A stretch of DNA of 64,000 nucleotides from Promethearchaeota archaeon (GCA_011365055.1 RDOG01000021.1:11886-75885); one strand, 5' to 3'; positions 36,698 to 46,091 are shown, numbered from the stretch's first letter. Made by a program: numbers and translations. Notes: generated by a model from the letters alone, not told the origin.

Positions 36698-36940
36698 TTA
36701 TTTTTTATAATTTTCCTCGTACTAATTGCATAGACTATCCTTATAGAGAAAAAATTTTACAAAGATGGGACAAAATTAAACATAAGATTTTTTTAATAGC
36801 AGAAAATAGAAAAGAAATAAAAAAAAATAATGCCTTTAATGGTTTTAAACAATACCTATTTAAATCTAAAACATAAAATGTAAACAACAATCTAACATTT
36901 CACTACTTTTAGCTTTTCATAACAAAAGGAGTTTATTCAT

Positions 36941-36964
36941 GTGAAATTTTAAAAATTAATAATT
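36941..36964 (+). other. Probable original start of the next gene, cut by TAA
   Basis: AAGGAG at 36927-36931 sits nine bases before GTG 36941. The frame reads GTG AAA TTT TAA and then continues in frame into the surface-protein ORF (KLII, then LSICAIISTVV). Read through the TAA it would give a normal signal peptide with a basic N-terminus. The TAA at codon 4 therefore looks like a nonsense change. Confidence 0.45.
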
Positions 36965-38047
36965 TTGAGCATATGTGCAATCATTTCAACTGTAGTGATT
37001 ACCACTAGCATTATTATCATCTTACCAATGATGGAAAATGATGGAGGTCCAACAATTTATACCAAGACATTGCAACTTGATGAGGGAGCAACATGCACGA
37101 TCACTTCTTGCTTTGATTTCAATATTGAAAACGTTACTAATACAGGGACCCTGCCTGAATACTTCATCTTGAACGTTGTAAAATTAGATCCTAAATACCA
37201 GGAGAGTACAGGATGGATTAATATAACGTTTTATTCTCCTACAGGTTTTGGAGAATTTGATCACATCGGATTCGCTAAAAACGGTATCTGGACTCCAATC
37301 CCTTGTAATATTAGTGCAGATGGTAAGAACATCTCTGCCCAGATGGATGTCAATGAGTTCGAGAGGTATTACAGCGTGATACGATATCCAGAAGTGCAAA
37401 TCTCGTTAGAAGCAAAGAGGCAAGATGAACAGACAATCGCGCTAACCAAAAATACGGCAAATCAAATCTTATTGCCAATGGGCATGAAAAACTGGACCTA
37501 TAGCCTAAGATTACAGGCAGAAGGGGGGAATGGAACTTATAAATGGGCACTTTCCACTGGAACATTACCTGCAGGTATCGTGATCTCGGAGACGGGCATT
37601 CTATCAGGTAATGCATCTGTGATTGGCAATTTTACCTTCGAGTTCAACGTTAGTTCTGCAGATCGCAATATTGAGGAAGTCTTCAACTTGACATTGGTAG
37701 ATTATGTGCCTAACGAGCTGCTTCCAACGGATACTACATTACCCCCTGCATGGTATTCGGAAAAATACCTTGACCTCTTAGGGGATAATGTAACCATATG
37801 TTTTGGCGGCGGAACGTCAGGACCCTTTGTAATATACAATTTGAGCGCTTTACCGAATGGGTTGTCATTCAATGTCTGGGAAAATAATAGCCATGCTTGT
37901 GTAAATTTTACTGGAACTTGTACGGCGATGACTGGTACATACAATTTTACTATGGTAGGACATGATGAAATATATGATATTTGGGGCACGAATGATACAA
38001 CTATTGGAAATTATATTGAACGGATATATTACATAATAGTGGGTTAG
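36965..38047 (+). CDS. Secreted or membrane-anchored protein with putative Ig-like domain
   Basis: A 360-residue ORF starting at TTG. It opens with a hydrophobic segment (AIISTVVITTSIIIILPM) and continues as an extracellular, N-x-S/T-rich beta protein. A putative Ig (He_PIG type) unit is visible around residues 170-245: YSLRLQAEGGNGTYKWALSTG, then LPAGI and ISETGILSG. Function is probably cell-surface contact. No RBS precedes the TTG. The RBS and GTG lie 24 bases upstream in the same frame but are separated by a TAA, so the gene may be inactive. Base composition is less AT-rich than its neighbours, as in the Kelch genes. Confidence 0.62.
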   Translation: MSICAIISTVVITTSIIIILPMMENDGGPTIYTKTLQLDEGATCTITSCFDFNIENVTNTGTLPEYFILNVVKLDPKYQESTGWINITFYSPTGFGEFDHIGFAKNGIWTPIPCNISADGKNISAQMDVNEFERYYSVIRYPEVQISLEAKRQDEQTIALTKNTANQILLPMGMKNWTYSLRLQAEGGNGTYKWALSTGTLPAGIVISETGILSGNASVIGNFTFEFNVSSADRNIEEVFNLTLVDYVPNELLPTDTTLPPAWYSEKYLDLLGDNVTICFGGGTSGPFVIYNLSALPNGLSFNVWENNSHACVNFTGTCTAMTGTYNFTMVGHDEIYDIWGTNDTTIGNYIERIYYIIVG

Positions 38048-38443
38048 CAAGGGAGCCATGGCAACAATCTCAACTATTCTTTTTTTTTAGATTCAAGAAA
38101 AAGTTTATTTAAAAACAGACATTCTTCAACTAAAATAGGGCAAAAATAAAACTGATATGGAAAGAAAGCAGATTTAGACAAAATATTTCAATCCTAAATT
38201 TTGAGTTCTGAATTAATATTATGTTATTATACAATTAAAAATCTACAGATTCTGGGATTAATAGATTCCTTACTTGAACTCCTCTCTCTCAAGGAGAACC
38301 TAGAACTCGTGAAGCATTATAGATTTTGAAGATTAGCTTAACACTTAAAGATTATTGATTAAAGCTGATTTCGTCTCTTTTCATTTTGAAATCGATGGGG
38401 CGAATCCTCCCGTAGGTTAAGACTCTAAAATTACTAGAGATAA
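38048..38443. other. Gene-free interval with terminator-like T run
   Basis: After the surface-protein stop, a run of nine T at 38080-38088 could end transcription. A short hairpin AGAGAT/ATCTCT with a five-base loop lies at the end of the leftward two-helix gene, over its stop codon. Nothing else gene-like was seen. Confidence 0.45.
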
Positions 38444-38641
38444 TTAATCTCTCAAAAAGAAATGATGGTAACTTGCCCAAAACAAACTTGCGAAAGTCCC
38501 AATAAAGGAAAAAGCGGTAGCTACAGCCCAGAAAATTGCAGTATTTACGTCGAAAGACCACGTAATTAATGTTATAATCATCATTACTATTGTAATAACC
38601 AGAAATGCAATCCCCAAAGCCATGTAAATCTTTTTATTCAT
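38444..38641 (-). CDS. Small two-helix membrane protein
   Basis: A 65-residue protein with two hydrophobic helices (MALGIAFLVITIVMMIITLIT and AIFWAVATAFSFIGTFASLFW), a short polar tail and a basic start (MNKKIY). It lies 23 bases downstream of the Hsp20 gene on the same strand, so it is probably part of the PadR-Hsp20 stress unit. I do not recognise a family. Confidence 0.55.
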   Translation of the reverse strand: MNKKIYMALGIAFLVITIVMMIITLITWSFDVNTAIFWAVATAFSFIGTFASLFWASYHHFFLRD

Positions 38642-38664
38642 TTTTTTAATAAACTCCTTTTGAT

Positions 38665-39177
38665 TTATTTTACAATTTTTAGTTCCATTATTAAAATACC
38701 ATCCTCTAATGTTGCTCTTGCAGTTTGTGGGTTCACGATTTCTGGTAGATTGATAATCTTATTTATTTTTCTTTCTGATTTTTCAGTAATTATTGTCTTT
38801 CCTTGAACACGTAGTTTTTTCGGAGCACATTCCAAGTCCACGTTTTCTTTTTTAAATCCTGGTAAATCTAAAATTATACGAAGGTAATTATCTCCTTTTT
38901 CCTTAAAGGTTTCAAAAGTTGGATAAGGCGTTTCCAATCCTAAATAATTTAAAATTTTATCAAAATCTTGCAAGTAAAGATCCTTTTTTGATCTTAAATC
39001 AAACCCAAGTGCATTTTCAATTGAATTCACCAAGGATTCTAAGAGGTTATCTCTAACGGAGTCTAATCGATCCTTAACAGGATATATTTTTCTTACATCA
39101 TCAAGCGTATCATCAATTCTTTTTTTAACTTCTTCAACTACATCATCAATTCTTTCTATAAATTTCCTGAATACCAT
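38665..39177 (-). CDS. Hsp20/alpha-crystallin family small heat-shock protein
   Basis: A 170-residue protein. The first 85 residues are a charged helical arm (RIDDVVEEVKKRIDDTLDDVRK). The rest is a compact alpha-crystallin domain: DNYLRIILDLPGFKKENVDLEC, LRVQGKTIITEK, INLPEIVNPQTARATLEDGILIMEL. It holds unfolding proteins in ATP-independent oligomers. It follows the PadR gene with nine bases between, so regulator and chaperone are one transcript. Confidence 0.85.
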   Translation of the reverse strand: MVFRKFIERIDDVVEEVKKRIDDTLDDVRKIYPVKDRLDSVRDNLLESLVNSIENALGFDLRSKKDLYLQDFDKILNYLGLETPYPTFETFKEKGDNYLRIILDLPGFKKENVDLECAPKKLRVQGKTIITEKSERKINKIINLPEIVNPQTARATLEDGILIMELKIVK

Positions 39178-39186
39178 TGATGCACC

Positions 39187-39735
39187 TTATTTTATTTTTA
39201 CTGGCACAAATTCGTCTTGAGCTAATTCTTCTTTAATCTTATCTTCGAAATTATTTAAAAACTCCGTAAAACTTCTAAATTCCTTACTATTATACAATTC
39301 TAAAATATCTGAATGTATTTCTAATAAGTTCTTAAATCGTATGAGTTCTGCTAAAAGAAAGCTATTATTATCCTTATAGAATTGAAATCCAAACTTGAAT
39401 AATTCATCATTGTATTGTATTAATGACATGAAAAGATCTAAATTCTCTCTTAAAAATTTTTCACCAGTTGGCGATAGTGAAAAAGTCTCCTTGGATTTTG
39501 AAGTTTTATTTGAGAATATTATTAATGGTTGCTCATCCTTTTCAAAACGATTCCCTGCATCTCCCGATAAACGCTTTAGTACAGGGAAAATAGTTCCCTC
39601 CTTTGGATCCCATGTATTAAAATTTTCTTTAATTCTTTCCATAATTGCTGTTCTAGTTAAAGGACCGTCCTTTAACGTTAATAATACAATTAATTCCACG
39701 GGTGATCTAATTTCGTTTCGTTTTGGAAAATACAT
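39187..39735 (-). CDS. PadR-family transcriptional regulator
   Basis: A 182-residue winged-helix protein. The start SPVELIVLLTLKDGPLTRTAIMERI, then GTIFPVLKRL, matches PadR (where short recognition helix and wing are followed by a helical dimer arm). The arm here is long (LIQYNDELFKFGFQF onward). It heads the leftward stress unit with Hsp20 and the two-helix protein and is divergent from a helical protein gene, so it probably controls both through the 157-base gap. Confidence 0.8.
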   Translation of the reverse strand: MYFPKRNEIRSPVELIVLLTLKDGPLTRTAIMERIKENFNTWDPKEGTIFPVLKRLSGDAGNRFEKDEQPLIIFSNKTSKSKETFSLSPTGEKFLRENLDLFMSLIQYNDELFKFGFQFYKDNNSFLLAELIRFKNLLEIHSDILELYNSKEFRSFTEFLNNFEDKIKEELAQDEFVPVKIK

Positions 39736-39892
39736 AATAACACTTTTTAGAGCTCTTAGAAAAATTTAGACCACAAAAACATTTAAATATTTGGGTCCAC
39801 TAATTTTCGTATAATATAAAATTAATCAATTTTATAGACAAAAATAAATGAAAACAGATTCATAAATAAACAACTTATTTTGGTGAAAAATA

Positions 39893-40360
39893 ATGTCAGA
39901 AGAAAAGAAAGAATCGATTATTGATATTTTATTAAAACCAATCAAAAGCATTATCAGCCCTGCAGAAGGAGAAGAAAGACCAAGCATTTCTGAAAGACTT
40001 GAAAAAGTTAGGGAATCACTTGGTTTGGATAAAGTAGACGAAAGAATCAAAGCTCTTTTTAAAGAATTAGAAGTTGATAAGAGAGTTGAAAAAGTCAAAA
40101 AGATCAATGAAATCATTGGTATCACTGAATTATCTGGTCGAGTTAAGGAACTAATTGAAAGATTAAACATACCAGAACAAAGATCAAAAGCCAAGGAGAC
40201 ACTAGAAAAATTGGGTGTTAAATCCGAAAGAGTTCAAGATATTTTAGATGATCTCGGTATCAGTGAAAGACGAGAAAAACTTGAAGAAATAATGGAAGTT
40301 GCTGGTCTTAAATCTGACTGGGAAGAATTAAAAGATTTATTAGGCATTAAAAAAGAATAA
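39893..40360 (+). CDS. Charged helical repeat protein
   Basis: A 155-residue protein of lysine- and glutamate-rich helices joined by short turns. It has a loose repeat: ERLEKVRESLGLDKVDERIK, KRVEKVKKINEIIGI, and RREKLEEIMEVAGLKSDW. It has no cysteines, no membrane segment and no recognisable family. GGTGA sits seven bases before the ATG. It shares its upstream region with the PadR-Hsp20 unit, so a stress or chaperone-linked role is plausible but unproven. Confidence 0.6.
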   Translation: MSEEKKESIIDILLKPIKSIISPAEGEERPSISERLEKVRESLGLDKVDERIKALFKELEVDKRVEKVKKINEIIGITELSGRVKELIERLNIPEQRSKAKETLEKLGVKSERVQDILDDLGISERREKLEEIMEVAGLKSDWEELKDLLGIKKE

Positions 40361-40521
40361 ACCCATTTTTTATATACAAGCCAAATTTTTCTTTTTTTAT
40401 TTTTTAATTTTTATTTCAAAATTAGTTTATTTTCTACACATTTGAAAATTTTAATATGAGTAAATACAAAACTTATGCTAGATAATTTTCAACTTTTTTA
40501 CATATGTGAAATTTTAAAGGG

Positions 40522-41139
40522 TTGGTAGGCGAAAAGATCTTGCAAGAAGAATTAACACGAAAGGAAAAAAAGGTAATAGACTATAAGATTGAAGCTGCAG
40601 AACTTTTTGTAACGGGAAAATATGAAGAATCTTTAGCGTTAATGAAGAAATTAAACAGAATTCTTAATAATTCAGGTAGATGGGAAGAAGCAGATATTTA
40701 TAGAGAAAAAATTATTCAAATTGAAGAAATTATTGACGAACGAAATGATTATATAAAACGTTTAAAGCCTGAAATTAATAGAGGAGATTATTATACCGTA
40801 TTACGATTATATAATAGCATCGCTGTTATATCAAGGGCCTTGAATGATAAAGAAAGCGTCGAAATATATACGAAAGAATTTAAAGATTATGCTGAAAAAA
40901 ATCAATTAGACTTAGATGCTTTGGATCTTCGCCGGGAATTGTTAGAAGAGAAAGCAAATCAAGCTGTAGAACGCCAAGATTTCAAGGAAGCTGTTGATTT
41001 GTATGGTGAATGTGAGAAAATAAGTCTCCTTTTAGTTGATATAGTACAACCTGAAAAAGAAGAAGACGAGCTTTGGAAAGCGGAATATTTTAGACTTAAA
41101 AAATCTGAATTTTTCGAAAAAATAGCTAAAAAACATTAA
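40522..41139 (+). CDS. Helical (TPR-like) hypothetical protein
   Basis: A 205-residue all-helical protein with TPR-like pairs: AAELFVTGKYEESLALMKKL, then GRWEEADIYREK, then AVERQDFKEAVDLYGECEKI. It starts at TTG 40522 with GGG close upstream, so the start is not certain. There are no catalytic motifs. It could be a scaffold. It precedes mtrH by 118 bases with a separate RBS for that gene. Confidence 0.6.
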   Translation: MVGEKILQEELTRKEKKVIDYKIEAAELFVTGKYEESLALMKKLNRILNNSGRWEEADIYREKIIQIEEIIDERNDYIKRLKPEINRGDYYTVLRLYNSIAVISRALNDKESVEIYTKEFKDYAEKNQLDLDALDLRRELLEEKANQAVERQDFKEAVDLYGECEKISLLLVDIVQPEKEEDELWKAEYFRLKKSEFFEKIAKKH

Positions 41140-41257
41140 TCTAAATTTTTAACTTAATTTTAATTCTCCTTAAATCCTTTTTAAATATCTTGTTAATGCA
41201 AGCAGAATTTATAATTAGCATTTAAACCTAATTTTTATTATAGAGAGGTAGTTTGAA

Positions 41258-42163
41258 ATGCTAAAATATGGTGTAGAACAAAAAACGTATAAAATTGGTA
41301 AATATGAGATTGGTGGTGATCCTAGAAAAGCCCCAACAGCTTTAATAGGCTCAATTTTCTATCTTAGAGAAAAAGAAATTTTTAAAGATGAAACCAAAGG
41401 CATAATTAATAAAAATGTCGCTGAAGATTTGATCAATAAACAAGAAGAAATTGCAGATAAAACCGGATTGATTCCCTTATTAGATGTAGTTCTTTCGTAC
41501 CCGGAAAGCATCGAACCTATTTTAGACTTCGTATGTTCAATTACAGATTCACCTATTATAGCAGATAGTCCTACTCTTGACATCAAATTAGACGCAATTA
41601 AAATGATGGGTGAGAGAGGACTGCAAAGTAGAATTATTTATAATTCCATAACTCCTGAAACAAAAGAAGAAGAATATGCTTTATTGAGTGAGAATAAATT
41701 AGAAAATTTCCTTTTATTAATAATGGAAACAAAAATGTGGACAACTCAAGCACGAATGGAAGTATTTGATGCCTTAATAAAGAAAGCGGAATCTGCAAAA
41801 TTTTCAAAGAATAATTTTCTAATAGATTGTTGTGTCATTGACTATACGTCATTGGGATTAGCCATGAATGCAATGGAAAAAATAAAAGATAAACATGGAT
41901 ATCCTGTTGGTTCGGGAGCTCATAATGCTGTTGATACTTGGAGAAATTTAAAAGCTAAATTTGGTAAAATAAAGAAATATTCTGCCGTTGTAGCTTCCAC
42001 TATCACTTTGGCTGCTGGTGCTGATTTTATATTATACGGTCCCATTGAACACGCTAATATAATGTTTCCAAATGTAGCTTTCGTGAAAGCTGCTCAATCA
42101 CAATTGCTATTCGATGAAGGGAAAATGGCTCCTCCAAATCATCCAATATTCAAAATTGGGTAA
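41258..42163 (+). CDS. mtrH: MtrH-family methyltransferase (tetrahydropterin-specific)
   Basis: A 301-residue TIM-barrel enzyme of the MtrH family. Blocks are KYEIGGDPRKAPTALIGSIFY, PIIADSPTLDIKLDAIKMM, LGLAMNAMEKIKDKHGYPVGSG and AAGADFILYGPIEHANIMFP. In methanogens it joins the Mtr membrane complex. In organisms without MtrA-G, stand-alone MtrH moves methyl groups between a corrinoid protein and tetrahydromethanopterin or tetrahydrofolate. No other Mtr subunit is in the window. The MttB-like enzyme and corrinoid proteins 5-13 kb away are the natural partners. GAGAGGTAG precedes the ATG. Confidence 0.88.
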   Translation: MLKYGVEQKTYKIGKYEIGGDPRKAPTALIGSIFYLREKEIFKDETKGIINKNVAEDLINKQEEIADKTGLIPLLDVVLSYPESIEPILDFVCSITDSPIIADSPTLDIKLDAIKMMGERGLQSRIIYNSITPETKEEEYALLSENKLENFLLLIMETKMWTTQARMEVFDALIKKAESAKFSKNNFLIDCCVIDYTSLGLAMNAMEKIKDKHGYPVGSGAHNAVDTWRNLKAKFGKIKKYSAVVASTITLAAGADFILYGPIEHANIMFPNVAFVKAAQSQLLFDEGKMAPPNHPIFKIG

Positions 42164-42172
42164 GGATGTTCA

Positions 42173-42823
42173 TTACTCGACGAATAAATAATTAAAAATT
42201 CGCTTCTCAATTTTTCTCATGTGTTCATTTACAGCGCTTGTAGAAATATCGAAATAATCTGAAATATCTTTTGAAGTAATTTTCCTAGGAATTTCAAAAT
42301 AACCTTTTTTTGTAGCAAATGATATTATATCTTTTTGTTTCTTTGTTAATAATGAATGTATGGTTTCTATATTTGGTTTAATTGATGTGATATTTAAAAC
42401 TTTGAAATCATTTCCTATCATTTTTTTTACTTTTTCCAAGACTGCCTTTAGCTTCTTTTGGTTTGAAATAAAAGGAATTTTTACTCCTTTTTGATCAATA
42501 TTTATTGGATAATCTAATATGAAGTCAAAATCCTTGAGCATTTTATCGAATCCAACTGTAGTGTGAGTTTTTGCAAGAATTACATAATTTCCTTGCTCTT
42601 TATCTTCTTGAATAACTTGAATTGATTCAATACCACTAAGTCCAACCACCATTTTAGGATGATGATGTGGATTTTTTAATTTAAATCGTTGCATGGTAAT
42701 CATGTCATACATGTCAAACCGAAAAATTCTTAGGAGCTCCATTTCTTCGACATATTCAAAAACATCGCCAAAACCCACTTTTTTTACAAATTCCATGGGT
42801 GCATATAAAAGAATTCTTTTCAT
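42173..42823 (-). CDS. HTH_10 (bacterio-opsin activator-like) regulator
   Basis: A 216-residue protein. The C-terminal HTH_10 domain reads LTKKQKDIISFATKKGYFEIPRK, then ITSKDISDYFDISTSAVNEHMRKIE. The N-terminal 150 residues are an unassigned sensory region with HHHP at about residues 53-56. Such proteins are common archaeal regulators. The gene converges on mtrH, with stops ten bases apart, so it may report on methyl or pterin status. Its own promoter faces right. Confidence 0.75.
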   Translation of the reverse strand: MKRILLYAPMEFVKKVGFGDVFEYVEEMELLRIFRFDMYDMITMQRFKLKNPHHHPKMVVGLSGIESIQVIQEDKEQGNYVILAKTHTTVGFDKMLKDFDFILDYPINIDQKGVKIPFISNQKKLKAVLEKVKKMIGNDFKVLNITSIKPNIETIHSLLTKKQKDIISFATKKGYFEIPRKITSKDISDYFDISTSAVNEHMRKIEKRIFNYLFVE

Positions 42824-43073
42824 TTCCTCTCAGACACCTATCAAGTACAATGATAAGTAACATGTCATATAATTAAATTATATACACTCATTTTGATTAA
42901 TATATTGCTTGCAATTACAACCAAAAATTCCAAAAATTTTAAGGAGAGACCTTATAGTAATTATTTATTTTTTTTAATGAGATCAAAGATGAACGTGTGT
43001 TGGATTATTAGGTTTATAAAAAGTTGGTAAAGTAGTTTTAAGATGAATAAATGTATTTCAGGAGGATCATTAA

Positions 43074-43838
43074 ATGAACGATAAGGTAGTATTAATCACT
43101 GGTGCCGCACAAGGCATCGGAGAATCTATTGCGGTTAAATTTGCAAGTGAAGGTGCAAAAGTCGCTATATTTGATATAATAGAACCAAAAAAAACCATAA
43201 AAAAAATTGAAGAGAGTAATGGAAAAGTTCTCTGGATGCAAGTTGATATTACTAATGAAAAAATAGTAAAAGAATCAATTGATCTTGTAGTACAAAAGTT
43301 TGGAATGATTGACATTCTCGTTAATAATGCTGGAATTTTTCCAATTGAACGTTTTGATGCAATATCGAGTTCATTATTTAGAAAAATATTTGAAATAAAC
43401 GTATTCGGATTGTTTAATTGTTCTCAAAACGTGGTAAAATTATTTATTTCTAATAAAATTCCTGGAAGAATAATTAATATTGCATCAGCTGAAGGAATTC
43501 GAGAAGCTCCTTATCAGACTGCTTATAGTGCATCAAAAGCTGCAGTGATATCATTAACAAAAGGAATGGCAATTGAATTAGCAAAACATGGAATTTTAGT
43601 TAATGCAATTGCCCCAGGTGCAATTGTAACAAAAGGTGCTAAGACAGCAGTTCCCTTTCCAGAAACAGGCAATTTCCCTGAAGATTTTATGGAATATCAA
43701 AAGAAAAAGTTTAGTCCTCTTGGTAGAATGGGAAAACCTGAAGATATAGCGGAAATGGCTTTTTTCTTAGCTTCAGATAAAGCTAATTACTTGACTGGTT
43801 CTATCATATCTGTTGATGGAGGCCGTACTTTAATATAA
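43074..43838 (+). CDS. SDR-family oxidoreductase
   Basis: A 254-residue short-chain dehydrogenase. It has LITGAAQGIGESIA for NAD(P) binding, ILVNNAGIF, the Ser in NIASAEG, and the catalytic YSASKAA block (Tyr, Lys), ending with SPLGRMGKPEDIAEMAFFLASDKANYLTGSIISVDGG. An acid in AIFDI suggests NAD preference. It could be a 3-oxoacyl reductase or sugar/alcohol dehydrogenase. GGAGGATC lies before the ATG. It is monocistronic. Confidence 0.88.
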   Translation: MNDKVVLITGAAQGIGESIAVKFASEGAKVAIFDIIEPKKTIKKIEESNGKVLWMQVDITNEKIVKESIDLVVQKFGMIDILVNNAGIFPIERFDAISSSLFRKIFEINVFGLFNCSQNVVKLFISNKIPGRIINIASAEGIREAPYQTAYSASKAAVISLTKGMAIELAKHGILVNAIAPGAIVTKGAKTAVPFPETGNFPEDFMEYQKKKFSPLGRMGKPEDIAEMAFFLASDKANYLTGSIISVDGGRTLI

Positions 43839-43962
43839 TCTATTTTTTTTTTTAATACCATAGTGAACCTATATATATTGATATATATCAAAAAATACAA
43901 AAAATAGATTATAGCTCTTGAATTAATCTGTATATCTTTAGATTTTTTTAAAAAAAAGGGAT

Positions 43963-44658
43963 TTGATCTTGACAATAGAAAAAATTAATTCAATTATGGA
44001 AAACAGTGAAATAATTTTATGGTCAGGACGCCCTGAAAAAAACGCAATTGAGGAATCTTGGGCGGCTTCTTGGTTTCCCTTTTCAATTCTTTATGTTGGA
44101 TATTTCTTAATTCACTTATTTCTTATTTTTTTGTATTATAATACGGTCTATTTTTTATATTTGCTTTCTATTTACCTTCCCTTGTTTATTTGTTTCTTTC
44201 TTGTTTTTCTTTATTATTTTATTAAAGGATATAAAAATCGTCAATTAATGGAGGTTTTTTATGTAATTTCTTCTAAAGGGATATATATACACTCTCCTAG
44301 AATAAAGAAAATTTCTGAAGAATTTATTTCCTCACCATATAATGAAAAAGAAGAGTTTTATACATCAATTTTTCGATTAATGGATAATAATATAATATAT
44401 ATTTCGATGAAAAATATTTACAAATTTGAAATAAATGTTATTAGTAGATATAATCGATTTTTTGGCGTAAAAGGTTGTAATATTTCGTTTTATTATTTAG
44501 ATTCGATTCAATTTTTACAATCCTCTAATGATATGATTAGATTTTCACAAATTAACGAATCTGAAATAAAAAAAATTTGTGATATTTTACTACAAAAGTT
44601 TGCATTCTCACGGGATAACAACGCTAATAATAATAGAGAAATTTTTATCATCAAATAA
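43963..44658 (+). CDS. Membrane protein with bacterial-PH-like domain
   Basis: A 231-residue protein. It has ILWSGRPEKN near the start, two hydrophobic helices (residues about 40-90), a basic linker, then a beta-rich domain starting VFYVISSKGIYIHSP. That order, with E-x-W-x-G-R-P before two helices, is usual for bPH_2 (DUF304-like) membrane proteins. The start at TTG 43963 (or TTG 43969) lies a few bases after AGGGA. Function is unknown; it may be a membrane-associated sensor or scaffold. Confidence 0.6.
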   Translation: MILTIEKINSIMENSEIILWSGRPEKNAIEESWAASWFPFSILYVGYFLIHLFLIFLYYNTVYFLYLLSIYLPLFICFFLVFLYYFIKGYKNRQLMEVFYVISSKGIYIHSPRIKKISEEFISSPYNEKEEFYTSIFRLMDNNIIYISMKNIYKFEINVISRYNRFFGVKGCNISFYYLDSIQFLQSSNDMIRFSQINESEIKKICDILLQKFAFSRDNNANNNREIFIIK

Positions 44659-44689
44659 TCAAATTAGCATGATTAAAAGTTATATATAA

Positions 44690-45736
44690 TTAAAATATAT
44701 CTTGTAGTACATCCCTGCTGAAAGAGAATTTTCTTGTATTATGTGTTAATATAACTATCATTATTACTAAAAGCGTGAATCCAACCGTTACAAATTCAAA
44801 GCCGGGAATAGAAGGTGGGCTAATATTATTAATCTGACTATACAAAGAAAATCCCTTAAAAAATATTCCGAAATTATCACCATCTTGTCCATTGCTCTCC
44901 CATGAAATTACAAATACCGTCTCATTTAACACGCTTATGGTTGGATTGTATTGAGCGTTATTTTTATAAGTATTTACACAGAACTCACTAGTTAACATTA
45001 AACCTACGCTATTATATACTATTGCATAGATGCCCCAACTAGAGCCATCTTGCCCATCGCTCATCCATACAACAATAAAAGCAGTGTTATTGACTGAACT
45101 TACACATGGAATAACTTGATTGCCACTTGTGTATACATTTACACGGAACTCATTGGTTAAATTAGTACCACTGCTATCAAATACTGTCGCATACACGCCA
45201 TAATCTGAACCATCCTGTTCATAGCTCGACCATGAAACCACAAAAGTGGTGTCATTTAGTGTGTTTATGGATGGATCTTCTTGACTATTTATAATGTTTG
45301 AGTTTACACGGAATTCATTAGTTAGGTTGTTGCCCATAATATCGAATATCGTCGCATACACGCCATAACCTGAACCATCTTGTTCATAGCTCGACCATAC
45401 AACCACAAAAGTGGTGTCATTTAACGTGCTTATGGATGGATCATCTTGACTATTTGTAGTGTTTGAGTTTACACAGAACTCATTAGTCAATTTTTTACCC
45501 ATACTATTAAATATAGTCGCATATACACCAAGATTATCACTATCTTGTCCCGCACTTGGCCATACAACAACAAATATCGTGTCATTCAGCGCGCTTATCG
45601 CTGGATGATATTGACGGCTTGTTCTATAATTATTTATGGGAAATTCGTTCGTTAAATTGTTACCCCTGCTATCAAAAATAATCGTATAAATGCCAAAACC
45701 ATCACCATCCTGCCCAAAACTCCCCCAAACTACCAC
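44690..45736 (-). CDS. Surface repeat protein with C-terminal membrane anchor (N-terminus interrupted)
   Basis: A 348-residue ORF made of about five beta repeats of some 52 residues, each reading NEFRVN...NSQ, then DPSIS, LNDTTFVVVWSSYEQDG and GYGVYATIFD. A C-terminal transmembrane segment (FVTVGFTLLVIMIVILTH) and a basic tail follow. It would sit on the cell surface as a propeller-like array, rich in N-x-S/T. The open frame continues upstream to ATG 45964 with a good RBS and a signal peptide but is cut by TAA at 45890-45892. This ORF alone lacks a secretion signal, so the gene is probably inactive or mis-sequenced. Confidence 0.62.
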   Translation of the reverse strand: MVVWGSFGQDGDGFGIYTIIFDSRGNNLTNEFPINNYRTSRQYHPAISALNDTIFVVVWPSAGQDSDNLGVYATIFNSMGKKLTNEFCVNSNTTNSQDDPSISTLNDTTFVVVWSSYEQDGSGYGVYATIFDIMGNNLTNEFRVNSNIINSQEDPSINTLNDTTFVVSWSSYEQDGSDYGVYATVFDSSGTNLTNEFRVNVYTSGNQVIPCVSSVNNTAFIVVWMSDGQDGSSWGIYAIVYNSVGLMLTSEFCVNTYKNNAQYNPTISVLNETVFVISWESNGQDGDNFGIFFKGFSLYSQINNISPPSIPGFEFVTVGFTLLVIMIVILTHNTRKFSFSRDVLQDIF

Positions 45737-45964
45737 AAAGGTCGTTTCATTAAGCGCACATATTGATGCATCAGACTGTAATCCTGAAGTGAAAATATTT
45801 GCTTGAGTTTCTGGAATTATTTCCTTCGAGTCAGCTAGAGTTGTCAGAGTGAAAGCAATATTTCCATCAGTTATAAGTGTTGTTGGTGTTTATATTATCA
45901 ATACTAAAGATAAAATTATGAAAACGCAAGTTGATATGATCAAAAGTGTTTTCTTTTTTTGCAT
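45737..45964 (-). pseudogene. Detached 5' part of the surface repeat gene
   Basis: In the same frame as the downstream ORF, ATG 45964 follows GGGAGAT by nine bases and encodes MQKKKTLLIISTCVFIILSL, a clear signal peptide. Codon 25 is TAA. The frame then continues without a stop (TPTTLITDGN, then SDASICALNETTFVVVW) into the repeats. One base change would restore a single gene from 45964 to 44690. Confidence 0.6.
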
Positions 45965-46091
45965 TATGAAATATCTCCCAATATTTCTCCCAAATAGGTT
46001 CTAGTCTTGCTTTAAATTAAATCAAGTTGAGTAAATCTAAATAAAAATATTTTGGTCTATCTAAATTCTGGAAAAAAATAAAAAAAAGAAA

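Noticed and set aside
38395..38440. tRNA-like string with GGGCGAATCCTCCC
   Set aside because: No cloverleaf with acceptor and anticodon stems can be formed around it.
38352..38561. Minus-strand 69-residue ORF overlapping the two-helix gene
   Set aside because: It is out of frame with the hydrophobic protein that follows Hsp20, is not hydrophobic in pattern, and lacks an RBS.
36939..40515. The same 15-base string ATGTGAAATTTTAAA occurs at 36939 and near 40504
   Set aside because: In 64 kb of AT-rich DNA several such 15-base matches are expected by chance, so I do not treat it as a shared element.
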